This document shows positions 42,331 through 55,619 of a stretch of 64,000 nt of DNA, piece after piece. Position numbers and translations under genes: made by a program. A model generated the notes under the pieces. It searched no databases, was not told the origin of the DNA, and worked only from the letters and a program-made list of their open reading frames with translations. Positions within the stretch are counted from its first letter, which is position 1. Every line of letters starts with the position of its first letter. Source of the DNA: Cordilura impudica (lineage: Eukaryota; Arthropoda; Insecta; Diptera; Scathophagidae). The DNA lies in the NCBI GenBank assembly GCA_963682025.1, contig OY821519.1:105570099-105634098 (forward strand), in the 5' to 3' direction.

Positions 42331-44397
42331 ATTGTTTCCTTATTATTACATTTTATGAGTGTTAAGATTTTTTCAATCACACTCCTAATACACTTACATT
42401 TGTGTACAAATGTGTAAAAACAAGATCGTGTTATTAAACCAAATACTTAATTAAGAAAAATGGCTTAATCAAAAAATAAAAACACTAAAATTTCTAATTG
42501 CACTCAATTTAAAAAATGTTAAAGCAATCTTATATTTACCAACTTTTTAATGGCAGCAAAAAATCATTTTGTTAAGTAGTTAAAGTTTGCTTTGAAAATA
42601 AGTATTAAAAAAGGACCTTTGCAATAATAAAATTTAACCCAATTTCAATTAAAAAAATTTCATCTCCAACATTATATGTGTATCAATCAATATAAAATTT
42701 ATTCCCTTTAATAAACTTTAATGTTTTAGCAATATGGCATGATGTACTAAATATTTTTAAAATTTTCTACATAAATTCAAAATCATAAAAAAACTGAGAT
42801 TTACGAGAACGGCTATCGGCCATATAAAGCGTATGTTAAAGTACGTGAATTTAATATATATATATATATAAAAACTTAATTTCAGTACAACAAAATCAGA
42901 ATTAAGGTTGTGTCTGCGAGTTTTCAACAACCCAATATACCATTTAAAATAATTTGAAAGAAAGTTAATTTTAAGGAAAACACAAGTTATATTGAAAAAT
43001 GAAAGTTGAATTATATGCTGGGTTTCTATTTGCACATACATTTATATAAAAATTTATATGTCCATATAAAAACTGCCTATAAAAGTAACGCGCCAACAAA
43101 ATCTAAAATAATAAAAAAAAGCTGAAATGTATGCATGTATATATGTATGTATATAATTTTATATTCTATCTCAAGTAGAAATGATTTTGCAATTTTAAAT
43201 ACAATGTAGCCTTTTTAATGATTATGGCTGTTTGCCTTTTTTTCATTATTTAACTACAACAATAAATCTTAAATTTTTTATAGACACAAAAAGGTCATGG
43301 TTATTTAACCTTTATACACTTGAATTCACAAATAAACGTGTTAAACTAATATGTATTGGTAATTTTATAAAATTTCATTAAATGTATTTTACGATAGAAC
43401 AAATATTTGTATGTTAGCAATCAGACACAATTATGAACACACTAATGCACACATATTCAATCTTATGTACAAATACAAACGAATATTTCCAAATTAGGCC
43501 AAACACATTTTCATGTTTGTCTCTAAGTATATATGCCTGTTATGTCTCGTTATTTACAACAACAACAAAAAAAAAGCAAAACAAAACATATTTATTCGGT
43601 TTCTTAAGTATGTGAATTTAAATACAAACATGTGTTTGTATACATAAAACATGAAACCACATATTTCTGATTTTCCTTTTTTCGTTTAGATGTATCTGTG
43701 TATATGTGTAATATCTTATAAATATATGTATGTTACATACATTTGTATGTTGTTAAGGAGCATCCATAACATGCACATCTGAGACATATTACATGATTTA
43801 TCTATTGTTAATATAAGTAGTAAATCCATTTAGATTCTCATTTATAGAATCTAGTGCTGTATATATTTAGTATGTGTATATATACAAATATGACATTTCA
43901 TACATGCTAATGTATGTTAGCCATGAGAATACTCTACATATATACTCGTATGTACATATATCCATAAACTACCTAAAATTATTTACTAGTATGTGCTGCT
44001 ACAAAAAAAAAGAAGCCAATGCTCAAATAGAAATGAGGGAGTATTTACATCACTTTTTCAGCTAATTATTAACAAAATCGAAATATATATATTTTTATTT
44101 TATTAACTGAGAGGCCATCAAGAGAGTTTGACAAAAACAATAACTTTTTTTTTCAAGGCTCCAATGCAAAAATGACATTTATGTTTATTTATTAACTTTA
44201 AGAAAATATGATTAATAAAACTTTGTTAAAGTCTTTAATGTAACTGCACAGTAAACCTGAATTTCGGGACACTCTACTACTGTTCATGTTTGTTTTCTGA
44301 GATAACATATTCCATCTTTAGGTATTTAAGAAGATATTTTCATTGTAAATAAATTAATAAAGCTATATATTTGTGGCACAAACATTTTTTTATATTT
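42331..44397. other. AT-rich stretch with no recognised feature
   Basis: Two kilobases with many TATATG/TATGTA-rich patches (for example near 43130-43155 and 43690-43760) and short frames without recognisable proteins. It may be unique intergenic DNA. Confidence 0.5.
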
Positions 44398-45045
44398 TCA
44401 GTGGGCGTGGCACCACCATACGAAGTGAGCTTTTAATATCATATATTTCGAGTACTATCACAGGGAAAGCCTTACTACATTGTACTAGTCCATCAGATAT
44501 TAATGTGAGTAGTCAGATAAAAATAATTGTCGGGATAGGATTAGTGGGCATGGCACCTCTTTTGCAAAAATATGAAGTACTATGAAAACGATAGTCTTAA
44601 AACTTTTGACAAATATGTTAATCATCAATATAAGAAAATATGGGCGGAATCACCAAAAATTAGAAATGCCAAAAGCAAAAATCGCCTAAATCAAAAAAAG
44701 TTAAATCCAAAAATCGCACTAAACAAAAATCGCCACAAACAAAAATTTCCAAAATCTTAAAAAAATCGCGAACTTCTAAAGTCGTCAAAATCAATGAACG
44801 CTGAAATTAAAAATTACCAAACGATATTCTAAATTCAAGGCTAATCCTTAAGTTTTGCCAGACCTAATTTCAATAATCCATATTTTTCTCATGGGCAGCA
44901 AAGTAGGAATGCCGAAAAAAAATTTTTTTTTATTTTTTATTATAAATTTAGCCAAATTAATTGTTCTATATAATTGGTTATTATCAAGCTAATCAGGCCT
45001 AACGTGATCACTTTACCTCGATCACAGAGTGGTATAGGGTATAGT
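44398..45045 (+). repeat. Possible degenerate Helentron/HINE-type fragment
   Basis: AGTGGGCGTGGCACC (44400) and AGTGGGCATGGCACC (44544) recall the GTGGGCGTGGC words of DINE-1-type elements. The segment ends AGAGTGGTATAGGGTATAG near 45025-45043, like the end of family A. Between them, near 44655-44790, lies a loose A-rich repeat of AAAATCGCC-type words. The assignment is weak. Confidence 0.35.
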
Positions 45046-46735
45046 TATTTAAATTATAGTTATATAATGTAGCTACATATTTATTAAATGCTGTTAATCT
45101 AGTCATTAAACTAGATTACAAGTTTCACTCAATATCAGAAAAATACTTTATGTTTACATTGTTCTGTCCGCACATAAAAAAAAACTTCAAAATATTTTTA
45201 AAAGAACTATGTTGACTTAATTTTAAAAGTAAAACAAATACCTAAGAGACCTCATAAGGCCTCAATGTAATAAAAGTTTTCACAGCAAATTAAACGCAAA
45301 CAAGCAGTTGTATTTTAACCAGCTTTAATCACTTCAGAGAAAAAATTATTGCTTTTTATTTACAGTACATGAAGTTTTAACTAACAAATATAAGAATATC
45401 CGCGGGAACTTCTTCATTAATATGGTGGGTAAGAGCAACGCTCAAGTTCGACACAAGGCTTCGAGTAGAGTGTAATAAAACTGCGGTAAAATCCACGAGA
45501 ATACTTCCAAATTTATTGATTGGTAATTGATCAAAAGTTCACGCAACAACTCTGCAATATATGTATTCACAGTTTTTGATATTTAACAGAAAACGTAAAA
45601 TAATAAGGATTTTTGGCCAAAGCCAACCAAAACAATGTAATGAACCATCTGTTATCTGCAGCGTATCATGTTCATCATCATTAAATTGATTGAAACATAA
45701 GTTAAAACTCTATTCAACTTTGCAGAAAAGCATAAATGAATTGTAAAAAATATTTTGCAAAAAAAGAAAACTTGCAACAAAAAAATATTAGAGCCAAATA
45801 TTAAAACCAAACAGTTATTTCTTTCGAAAATTAAAAAAAAAACATAAAATATTAAGAAAAAAAATAATTGCTGTAACCAAATATAAGTTCTTATTGTGTA
45901 AATAATTTTCAGTACAATATAGATTTGATTGAGTTTATGAAAGAGCGTATAAATTAATTGCGTATTATAATTGTATTATTAATTGTAGCGTATTAAAGTA
46001 GATTATGAGCCAAATTTCAAGAAAATAAATTAAATTAAATTAAAGCTAAATATTCAAAAATCTCTTCAAAAAATTTCTGGCTTGAGGGATTTCTTTTATG
46101 CAAACATGTATGAAGTTGAACCAAGAAAATGAATTGCTGGTAAGCGGAAAGCACACTAAATTGCAAAAGACTCGAAAATGGTAAGAAGTACGGTGTATTA
46201 TATTCTGAAACTTTACTTTGAAATCTTTGTGGAGGAAACAAGGAGCAACAAAAGAAATGAACCTTGACGGAGAGAAGAACGACAAGGTTTACATACTTTC
46301 ATGTACTCTGAAATTTTGTTTTGTTTATTGCTTCGCAGTTATTTTACGTTTTTTTAATTTTCATGTGTTGTTTGTGTTAAGAAAGATAATAAATTGGAAT
46401 AAAGTTGATTTTGACGAAATAAAATGATAAAATAAATTAATAAAATAATATAGTAAACATGAAACATTTTTGAATTTCAATACAAAAATTTCAGTGTGTA
46501 GACACGGATGAAGTTAAAAAGAGAATTTCAAACAGTTTCAGAAAGAAAAATTTCATGTGTAAACCGGGAATAAGAGGAACATTGTAGAATACAAATTTCT
46601 AATAATTTTATTAGGATTTATTCATTTTGAGATTCTCAATCCTTATAAGTGAAAGAAGTTCAAAGATAGTGTATTTGGGAATGGTCATCGGCTATAAAAG
46701 TACGACCTTTTAATTTTTTTTCCCAAAATTACAGG
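45046..46735. other. AT-rich stretch with no recognised feature
   Basis: No protein, repeat family or RNA gene recognised. Confidence 0.5.
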
Positions 46736-49620
46736 TCCGGAGCAGAAAGATTAGTAAGCTCTAATCCCTTTAAGTCTTTAAAAATTTACTACCATAATGT
46801 CTCGGGTATGAGAACTAAATCGTCATTATTTAGTCTCTATACAGCCCAACGTAATTTTGTTATCCTTGTTATTGTTGAAACTTGGTTGAACTCTGACTTT
46901 TGTGATGGAGAATTCTTTAATCCGAAAAATTTTGTTGTGTATCGTAAGGATAGAGATGCCTTGAAAACGAGAATCACTAGAGGTGGTGGTGTACTAATTG
47001 CAGTTAGAAAAACTCTCTTCTGTAGATTGATAACTTTATGAAATAATGATTCAGTCATTGATCAACTTTGTGTTGCTGTTAAAACGGTTACTGGAGAACT
47101 CTTCATCTGTGTTTGACACATACCTCTCAATAGTTCTGACTACTTGTATGCTGCTCATTATTCAAATTTGGTTCATCTAGTAGAAGGCTTCAATGATGGT
47201 GAGAAATTGTGTCTTTTTGGAGATTTTAATTTAAATGAAATTGTTTGGTCGGAAATTCCAAATTTATTTCTTCCAAGTAATCTTAACAAGTCTTATGAAA
47301 TCAGTTCTATTGATTTCACCTTCAGTATAGATTTAATTCAGATAAATACGGGTTTTAATAGACTAAATAAACTTTTAGATTTGCTTTTTGTAAGCTCTGA
47401 TCTCAAATTCAGTCTTACTGAATATGCTTTTCCAATTTCACCTTCTACTGCTCATCACAGTGCATTGGAAGTCGAAATTGAATTTTATGAATATGCTAAA
47501 AATAGTACTTTAAATGATTTTCATTATAATTACTATGCGTCTGATTTTAATTTTCTGAAGTACTTAATTAGTAATTCAAATTTGGATATATTATTAGCTA
47601 ATGATGTTGTTGCTATTTGCTATGAGAATTTTTTATCTAACCTGCTTAGAATATGTTATGAAAATATCCCCTTGGTTAAACGTAATGTCTATAAGCTTCC
47701 TTGGTATACCAAAGGGTTGAAAAAGTTAAAGAATTTTCGTAATAAATATCATAAAAAATTTAAATATCCATCAATCAATGCTGCTGATAAATTTATGTTT
47801 CTCCATTATGAAAGAGAATTTAACTGCCTGAACAAATTTTTATATAATCAATACATAATGAGTGTTAATGATTCGATCATTGATAATCTTAAAAGATTTT
47901 GGAGCTTTATTAATTCAAAAAGAGGTACATCTGCCATACCTGCTCAAGTTTCTTATCAGGGGTATACTTCTAATTCTATACGTGGTTCTCTTAATCTATT
48001 TGCTGATTACTAAAATTAATAATGAAAACTTTCATGGTAGTTTTGATTTTGGTTCATTGCAAATTTCCGACGATGATGTTGCTATGGGTATTTCTAAAAT
48101 CTCAAATTCGTTTAAATGCGATGCTGATGGTACTTCAGCCTTTTTGTTGAAACAGTGTGTTTCATCGTTAGTTTATTCTCTTAAAAGGATTTTTAATCAC
48201 AAATACCACAATTTTTCCTATTCTTAAGTCAGGTAAAAGGAATGAGGTTTCTAATTATAGACCAATTTCTAAATTAACAAATATTGCCAAAGTTTTTGAA
48301 CATATAGTTTATGATAAGCTTTATTTCCAACTGAAACGTTACATTTCTTCTTCTCAGCACAGTTTTATGGCTGATAGATCAACTACTACAAACTTAGCTG
48401 TTTTTACTAACTATTGTATGGCCTATTTTGAAAAGGGTGTTCAAATTGACGCAATATACACTGATTTTGCTAAGGCTGCATACCGCATGAATTGCTGCTA
48501 TTAAAGCTGTCTAAAATTGGGTTTCATTCTGAAATGATGAGATGGTTTCGTTATTATTTAACTGGTAGAATCTGTAATGTCTCAATTGATGGTATTTGTT
48601 CAGATTTCTTCATTCCACCTTCTCGTATTCCGCAAGGAAGTATCCTAGGTCCACTGCTTTTTAATATTTTTATTAATGACATCTGTAGTTCTTTTAAAAA
48701 TTCAAAATATCTTTTGTATGCGGATGATCTGAAAATTTTTAAGCCTATTTATAACATAATGGATATTGTTGACCTTCAGAATGACTTGGATAGAGTATTT
48801 TTGTGGTCTGAACGAAATGGAATTCCTTTTAATGTTGCTAAATATCGATTTATGACTTTTCATAGATGCCGTCATGCTTTTTTATCTCAACATAATATTG
48901 GAAGGCAAGTTTTATTGTCTGTTGATGCAATTTTAGACTTAGGTGTAGTATTTGATTCTAAATTTCTCTTCAGTTGGCAATTGAACTACATCGTTCTGAA
49001 AGCTTATTCGCTTTTATGTTTCATTCGGCGTAATATTGGTAATCTGTTTGATTATAATGCTAAAAAAAATAATATTTCCTCTTTTGTTCGGTCGAGATTG
49101 GAATATGCCTCATTTATTTGGAGCTCTAATGCAAGCGTCCACATAAATCGTGTGAAAAAAGTTCAAGTCAAATTTTTAAAGTTCACCTTTTTGTCTCTTC
49201 ATTTCTCAACCCCTCTCACATCTTATGAGCATAGATGTAGTTGGATTTCTATGAAATCTCTTGAATCTCGAAGGAAAATACACCCATTATCATTTTTGCG
49301 TAGCATAATTTGTGGTTATATTGATTGTCCTGATCTTTTACATTTAATTAAATTTTTGGTTCCTCAAATTTCATTGAGAAGAAATAATTTTTTGAATATT
49401 GAGTTTCATAGAACTAAATATAGACGTAATGAACCTCTAAACAAATCTATGAGATTATATAATAGTCTTTGCAACAAATTAGATTTAAGTATTTCTACTA
49501 ATCAATTTCAAACTTGTTTAAATAAATTGTTGTAATTTTCTTAATAAGCTGCTAGTCTGTAAGGATCATATTGTATTCATAGACCCAATAAATAAATAAA
49601 TTAATAAATAAATAAAATTG
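46736..49620 (+). pseudogene. LINE with endonuclease and reverse transcriptase, frameshifted
   Basis: A non-LTR retrotransposon missing its 5' ORF. The endonuclease starts near 46745; blocks seen are VETWLNSDF, RGGGVLIAV (46980), LCLFGDFNLNEIVW (47210) and AHHSALEVEIE, the His block (47452). A 289-codon frame covers 47144-48013. A frameshift leads to ISDDDVAMGISKIS and CDADGTSAFLLK (48065-48150). After another, FPILKSGKRNEVSNYRPISK, QHSFMADRSTTTNLAVF and IYTDFAKA (48208-48478) give the early reverse transcriptase blocks. A 347-codon frame (48492-49535) has RIPQGSILGPLLFNIFIND and YLLYADDLKIF (about 48715), then the thumb. The 3' end is AATAAATAAATAAATTAATA-type repeats (49587-49615). All catalytic motifs remain, but at least four breaks inactivate it. 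A jockey/CR1-like group is likely. Confidence 0.9.
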
Positions 49621-49977
49621 ATTTGCATATCTCTAAATTCTTATAAAATTATCTATTAACAAACCCATACATACACATCTTCTTTTTAACCCTCCGACAG
49701 GTGGTAAGTTCCGTGTGGACTTTTTACATTTTAAGCAAGTGCCACTTTAAAAGTACTGGTAGGACTGAGTTAAATTTCTTATTGGAGTGTTAATAATGCT
49801 TTAATACCTATTCCGATTGATTTCTAGTTTTAAAAGTATTTTATTTTTTACTTAAAAGTCTTCTAGTACGCCATTAAGCGGTAAGGTCCCTGTGGAATTT
49901 GTATTAATTTCATACATAAAATTGAACGTTGTACTAAAATTTGAATTTCAAATATAAGTAATTTATAAAAAAAAGAA

Positions 49978-50788
49978 ACAAGTAAGAAAATTATAGTCGG
50001 TCTAGACCGACTGTACGATACCCTATACCACGGTTTAGAGACCCTATCTCTTCGGTCCAACTAATTCGATTTAGAAAATAAGCATAAAGCAAATTTGATT
50101 GGCATTGTTATTAATTTTTTTGGCTGCAGATATGAAAAAGTTCATTTCGCATCCTATATTTATATGGGGACTAGGTCGAAAAACTGACCGATACTGACCA
50201 TATTTGGTAAAGTCATTTATATTTTGAAAAAATATATACAAATCAAATTTGAGAAAAATCTGTGCAATATTTTTGTTGTTTGATAGATTTAAGTGAAAAT
50301 CGGGAAGCAGCTTTATATGGGGCCATGACTAAGACTTGTTCTATAGGGAGTTTATTTGGATTACTGATTAATGAATATAATAAACACTTACACACCCAAT
50401 TTGACTGAGATCTATATGTTAATTTGGATCTTACGGCAATTTATGTCGATTTCATAGAAGCCATTTGTATGGAGACTAGGTCTGACCATGGACCGAATTT
50501 CACCAATTTCAACAGCGTTTGTCCTATGATCGATAAAAGTTCATATGCCAAATCTAATGAAAATGTATTCCTATTTGCGATCTGTAGTTTGATTACAAGG
50601 TTTACATGGACACACAGATGGACAGACGGACGGATATCGCTAAATCGACTCAGAAAGTGATTCTGATTCAGAAAGTGATTCCGAGTCGATCGGTATAATA
50701 AAAGATGGGTCTATGTCAAGTATTTTTGGCAGTTACAAACAGCAGCACAAAGTCATTATACCCAAACCACTTAGTGATATAGGGTATA
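49978..50788 (+). repeat. Family A repeat nested in piggyBac
   Basis: Complete head and palindrome; small GACAGACGGACGGA block near 50623; a duplicated TCAGAAAGTGATTC motif near 50650-50682; end ATATAGGGTATA. Being nested, it inserted after the piggyBac element. Confidence 0.9.
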
Positions 50789-50875
50789 GATACAAAGCAG
50801 GCGTGATTTTCCCTACGTATAGACGTGCTTTATAAACAAAATAATCAATGAGTTAGGAGCGTGTCAAAAGTACCC

Positions 50876-51245
50876 TTAATCGTCGATCAGCATTCCACAA
50901 ACTAAGTATATGTGATCAAGAAAATGCTAATAACAATTTGGCCATGTTCCTTGAACTTGAGGAAGAGGAAGCGCCATTTTACGGTGAAAATACTGATCAG
51001 TAGTATTTGCCAAATGAGGCATCTGATTATTGTTCAGATGATGATAGTCAGCAATATGCCTTAGCATGTGACGAAGGTGTTCACTTTATTTCAAAAAGTG
51101 GCGAAAATTGATATGTGAACTCCCAGAAAATCGGTCGTATTAGACAACATAATGTTGTCAATTTTATGCAACGTCGTGCGGGTCCATCAGCAGCGTTTAC
51201 TATGCAACCACTTTCAATATTTACCAAAATAATTAGCGCAGTTTG
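50876..51245 (+). pseudogene. piggyBac transposase N-terminal stub
   Basis: The plus frame reads RRSAFHKLSICDQENANN, FLELEEEEAPFYGEN, then after a stop EASDYCSDDDSQQYA and HFISKSGEN, and after another stop KIGRIRQHNVVNF and RAGPSAAFTMQPL. Acidic stretches followed by a GRxRxHN(I/V)V block and RxGPS are typical of piggyBac N-termini just before the DDE core. The core is deleted; the TIR follows about 150 bp later. Confidence 0.75.
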
Positions 51246-51406
51246 CATTTTAGAAGTTGCAATGTTTAACTTTCATTTTTTTTTTTTTCATATCTTAATC
51301 AAAATTAATAATCATATAATAATTTAAACTAAATTCAATGCATTTTCATACAAAGTCCGTAGGGACCTTACCGCTCAATGACCGAGGGTTAGATTCGGAG
51401 GGTTAA

Positions 51407-51729
51407 ATTCACAATTTAATGAATTATTAGAATTTTCTTCTTTTACAGCATAATGTAAAACAAAAAAAAAATAACTCCATTCGAATTTAGGCTCTGGACT
51501 CTGCAAGCTTTATATTAGTACTCTTAAACAAATAAAAAAATATATTTTATGTTTCTCTAAAATTAAAAAAGCCCAATATCTTGAATTGTGTAAAACGAAA
51601 CTTTTAGTTTCCTATAAATAAAAACAAAATAAAGTTTATTTCTTAAAATAAATAGCATTTTTATATGGAATTCAAATATGTTTAAAAAAAAATCTCAATA
51701 ACTTAATCTTATTTAAAAAATTAATAAAA
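51407..51729. other. Gene-free spacer
   Basis: AT-rich; nothing recognised. Confidence 0.5.
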
Positions 51730-52495
51730 ACAAGTAAGAAAATTATAGTCGGTCTAGACCGCCTATACGATACCCTATAGCATGCGTTTAGAGACCCTAT
51801 CTCTCAGGCCCAACTAATTGGATATAGAAAATACACATAAATCAAATTTGAGTGGGATTTTCATTATTTTTTTTGGCTTTAGATATGAAAAAGTTCATAA
51901 CGTATGTTATATCTATATGGGGACTAGGCCCAAAAATGGACCGATCCTGACCATGTTTGGTAAAGTCTCTTGTATTTTGCAAAAATATATACAAACAAAA
52001 TTTGGGAAGAATCAGTGCAATATTTTTGTTTTTTGATAGATTTAGGTGAAGATCGGGAAGCAGCTCTATATGGGGCCTATGACTAAGAGTTGTCCCATAG
52101 GGATCATTTTTGGACTACTGATTAACGGATGTAATAAACATATACAAACCCAATTTGACTAAGATTTATATGATAATTTGGATCTTATGACAATTTATGT
52201 TGATTTCTGAACATTTACCGATTCTCACCAATTTCAGTAGCGTTCATCTTATGGCCAATATAAGCTTATGTATCAAAATATCATCGAATAATATATTCAT
52301 ATATTGCGACCTACAGTTTGATTACAAGCTTTGCATGGACACTCAGATGGACGGACGGGCGGACGGACATCGTTAAATCGAATAAGATAGTGATTCTGAT
52401 TCGATCGCTATAATAAAAGATGGGTCTAGGTCAAATATTTTTGGTAGTTACAAACAAAGTCATTATACCCAAACCACATAGTGGTATAGGGTATA
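51730..52495 (+). repeat. Family A repeat, near full-length copy
   Basis: Head and palindrome (one change, GACCGCCTATA), body with a deletion near 52205, GACGGACGGGCGGACGG block near 52347-52367, and the usual CCACATAGTGGT hairpin and GGGTATA end. Confidence 0.9.
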
Positions 52496-53041
52496 AAATC
52501 ACGGTTTTGTACTCCATTTCTATGTAAACTTAGTTTAACATCATGTAATTAAATAATTTATTGACTTTAAAAAAAAACCGTTAAAATTTCGAAAAGTTCA
52601 GAATTATACTATAATTAAATTTTTAACGAAAATTTGTTAGATAATTTTCATTTTTGCCACGAGCCTGCCAGCAAGGTTTCAGATTGATTGGATAACGGGA
52701 AAGGATTTAAAATCGATCTAAAATTTCTTCGGCACACAAGCAGACAAACACAAACAGACACTACGAGTTAAAATGAAGGGAGTAAAAATAGTCGCATGTT
52801 ACTTCGTATGTAAATTATTTAGGAAAATTTAATTCAGTAATTATAACAAAATTCTGCTGGTGATAGATTTAGTTATCACAACGCATCCATTCCCTACATG
52901 TATTGTAATCTACTTTAGGTAAATTCTATAAGTTTCGGGATGTTAACGAAAATTTAATTACTAAAATGCGACTAAAACAAACAAAAACAAAATTTCAATA
53001 GAAGCATTAGCAAAAGTATATAAAATATGTAAAAAATCTGA
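52496..53041. other. Gene-free spacer
   Basis: A short CAGACAAACACAAACAGACA stretch near 52741 is the only notable word. Confidence 0.5.
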
Positions 53042-53383
53042 TTGTATCAATCGAAATATGCTAAAAAGCGCTTAGCACTTTTTCACAGGAAGTGTGACTT
53101 TGCTTATATAACTCTGCTGGGTCTAGCAGAAAATATGCTAAAGTGGCAACAATGGTTGTTTTGCTATACCAATCTAATGGAATCGCCTAGAAAAGTGGAT
53201 TCTCGCCAAATTGTATTTTTATATTATGACCTTAAATATGCACTATATTCCAAAATAATTTTGGTTTCGGTGGGACCACTCAACTGGGCTAAAGTTATTG
53301 TATTTACTATATTATACCTCACACCGTATATGTTGCTAAAGGAATATGATTTCAGAAAGAAAAAAAATAGCATGTCAATATAA
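53042..53383 (+). CDS. Unrecognised 113-codon ORF (doubtful)
   Basis: This is the longest open frame in the window that is not part of a recognised element. It begins MYQSKYAKKRL, has a possible hydrophobic segment near residues 74-98 (KIILVSVGPLNWAKVIVFTI) and ends with a lysine-rich KKKNS. I recognise no domain. No promoter, splice signal or homologous copy was identified in the window. In AT-rich DNA such a frame can arise by chance, or it may be a diverged exon. Confidence 0.15.
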   Translation: MYQSKYAKKRLALFHRKCDFAYITLLGLAENMLKWQQWLFCYTNLMESPRKVDSRQIVFLYYDLKYALYSKIILVSVGPLNWAKVIVFTILYLTPYMLLKEYDFRKKKNSMSI

Positions 53384-55552
53384 ATTCTTTATAAAAAATT
53401 GATTTTCATTATAATTATTCTGTTTAGTACTTACATAAATATTTATCATCCATTTAACATTTGAAAGCTGTTTAAATCCAACGCGTCCTTTTAAAAATAA
53501 CAATTTTTCCATGCTCTTTTTTTGGAAATGTATGTTAATTTCTGTATAATCAATGTATCCGAGTACATTTTGTTGTTTATTCATGTACGTAGTGCATAAA
53601 ATTCATAAATATATGTTGATTTTTTTTCACAATTTTTTCCAATTAAGCTGTAGCGTTAACTTTGATTTCCATAGGGGCACATTTATTTATGCAAAAATAA
53701 AAAAAAGACAACACAACAACATCGATAGCAATACTCCAAAATGATTTTTTTTTTTTTATTTCAAGTAAGATAAAAATGTGTATTGGATGGAAGGCAAAAA
53801 CTGCAACTGACAAAATTTGGGGAAATGTTATACTCGTACTATTCGTATCGCAATGTGCTTTGTATAAATATTGATCACACGCACTGATGTTCGTTCGTTC
53901 GTTCCAACCATTACCACTTAGAGTACACATGCATATCCACGCTCATCACCTGTGTCTGTGTGTAAGTATTTGTAAAATGCAATGCAACATTAATATGCAC
54001 ATATTTAAACTCCTTACATGGTGCATCGATACAATCAAAATCCAACAGACAATTTGTTCTGAGCACTTTGATACATTCAAACAACGTGTGCTGTTGTTCG
54101 TTTTCTGTGTATTTATGGGGTTTTCCTTATAACTTAGCCATAAAGGTCTATTTTGATGTAGTCAGTTTGTCCGTCATCAACGTTCTGATGTCTGATCTAT
54201 ATAAATATTTTCTTTTGTAGGTTTAACTGCCATTGACTGTGCATAAAATAGTTTTTACCCACGACTATCTTTACTCTAGTAAAACTTTTGGTTGTATTAA
54301 AATGTAATTCGAATTTAGTGGATTTTTTTTAAAGCCTTTGGAAATTTCTTTTCCAAAATTGGAGAGTCTAGTTTAATCTTAAACACAGAAATCTAGTTTT
54401 GTAAAAATACGTTTTTTTTTTAGATTTTTCTTTTGAATTTTAATCATCATTCATTGACTTCAGAAAGTTTAAGCCTTTTTTGAACGTAATTGTACTAGCT
54501 TAAATAGCAATATTTATATGAAAGAGTGTGTGAAATAACCTTTAACCGATTTGCATGCTTCAACTTCTTTACAGCGACTTTAAATTACTGTTGTTTACTC
54601 TGGCAAATCTTTAAGTTATATTAAAATGAATGTAAAATTATTGAAAATTTTTTGAAAACATGCTTTTGAAAATCTCTTCTTCAAAATTGGAGAATCTACT
54701 TTGATTTTAAATTCAGAAATCTAGCTTGCAAAAAGATATATATATACTCGATTTTTCTTATACATATAACTCATAGTTTTAAATAGCACTGCTTCACTTG
54801 TCTTTGAAAGGTTTACATATTTTTTAGCAACAACTTCCCTACCTTTGTCTTTTTATAAATAGTAACTGAAGACTGAAACTGAAAAAATCTTTGCACACGT
54901 TTTTCCTCCTAGTTTATTTGAGTACAATTTTTTTTCAAGATACCTTTTAAAAATATGAAAGTTACTGTGTTTAATGAAAACCCTGTCTATCTTATATACT
55001 AAAAAAATTTATGAAAACTAAAGTCAGTCCGCCTGGCCGTTCTATCCGGCCGATTTCCTTCATTTTTTTTGTTTTATTGAAAGCTATTTAGACACAGATA
55101 TTTCATCAATCGTTGAAACTTACTCAACTTCCACCTTACTCAAGTTATACTCAAACACGATTCTTTCTTGTACATTTCTTATGGGACACATTCCCTCAAG
55201 CAATTCGAATTCTCATAGCACCTCTTCTAATAAATGGATCTTGAGCGTTTCACTCTCGAAACACTCAGTGGATCAAGCTCTTTCTTTTGAGCTATTAACT
55301 GTTTAAATTTGTTGAGTTTGCGGAAAGTGCACAATCAAATTTACGTTATGCAACACGAAAGTTAACGTACAGACTTCATTACAATAATTGCATAACACAT
55401 ACGCTGTGTTGAATTGTGAATTGCCACAAATTTGAATACCTTCAGGCGGCATACAAAATGGCCTTTATTTCTGTGTGTTCAACTGATATTTATAATGAAA
55501 AAAACTTAATGAATTAAATAGATTAAAATACATTGAAAGAAATAAATTAAAT
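53384..55552. other. AT-rich stretch; possible old repeat (family C)
   Basis: No gene recognised. The part near 54770-54860 (TTTTAAATAGCACTGCTTCA, then TAGCAACAACTTCC and CTACCTTTGTCTTTT) resembles 59018-59115 (TTTTAAGTAGCATTGCTTCA, TAGCAACGACAACAATGCC, CTACCTTTGCTCTTA) and the section near 58918. It may be a diverged dispersed repeat. Confidence 0.4.
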
Positions 55553-55613
55553 GATAAAATAAAATTTTCTAGAATTTGCACTCGAATTTCGAGGGCTGGG
55601 CTCTGCTAGCTTG
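55553..55613 (-). repeat. Family B repeat, head fragment
   Basis: The plus strand reads AAAATTTTCTAGAATTTGCA, CTCGAATTTCGAG and GGCTGGGCTCTGCTAG, the inverse of the family B head. The rest of the unit is absent. Confidence 0.8.
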
Positions 55614-55619
55614 TTGTTA

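Larger units (their letters stand above)
49690..51402 (+). mobile_element. Internally deleted piggyBac element with TTAA duplications
   Basis: Ends CCCTCCGA (49690-49697) and TCGGAGGG (51395-51402) are directly flanked by TTAA (49686-49689 and 51403-51406). Inner inverted motifs also match: CATTAAGCGGTAAGGTCCCT (about 49871) and its inverse AGGGACCTTACCGCTCAATG (51361-51380); a related GGTGGTAAGTTCCGTGTGG lies at 49699. A family A copy is nested at 49978-50788. The residual gene is an N-terminal transposase stub. Confidence 0.9.

Noticed and set aside
42331..44397. RNA genes (tRNA, snRNA, miRNA) in the gene-free stretches
   Set aside because: No cloverleaf with A/B boxes or other recognisable RNA gene was found by eye; a covariance-model scan would be needed to exclude them.
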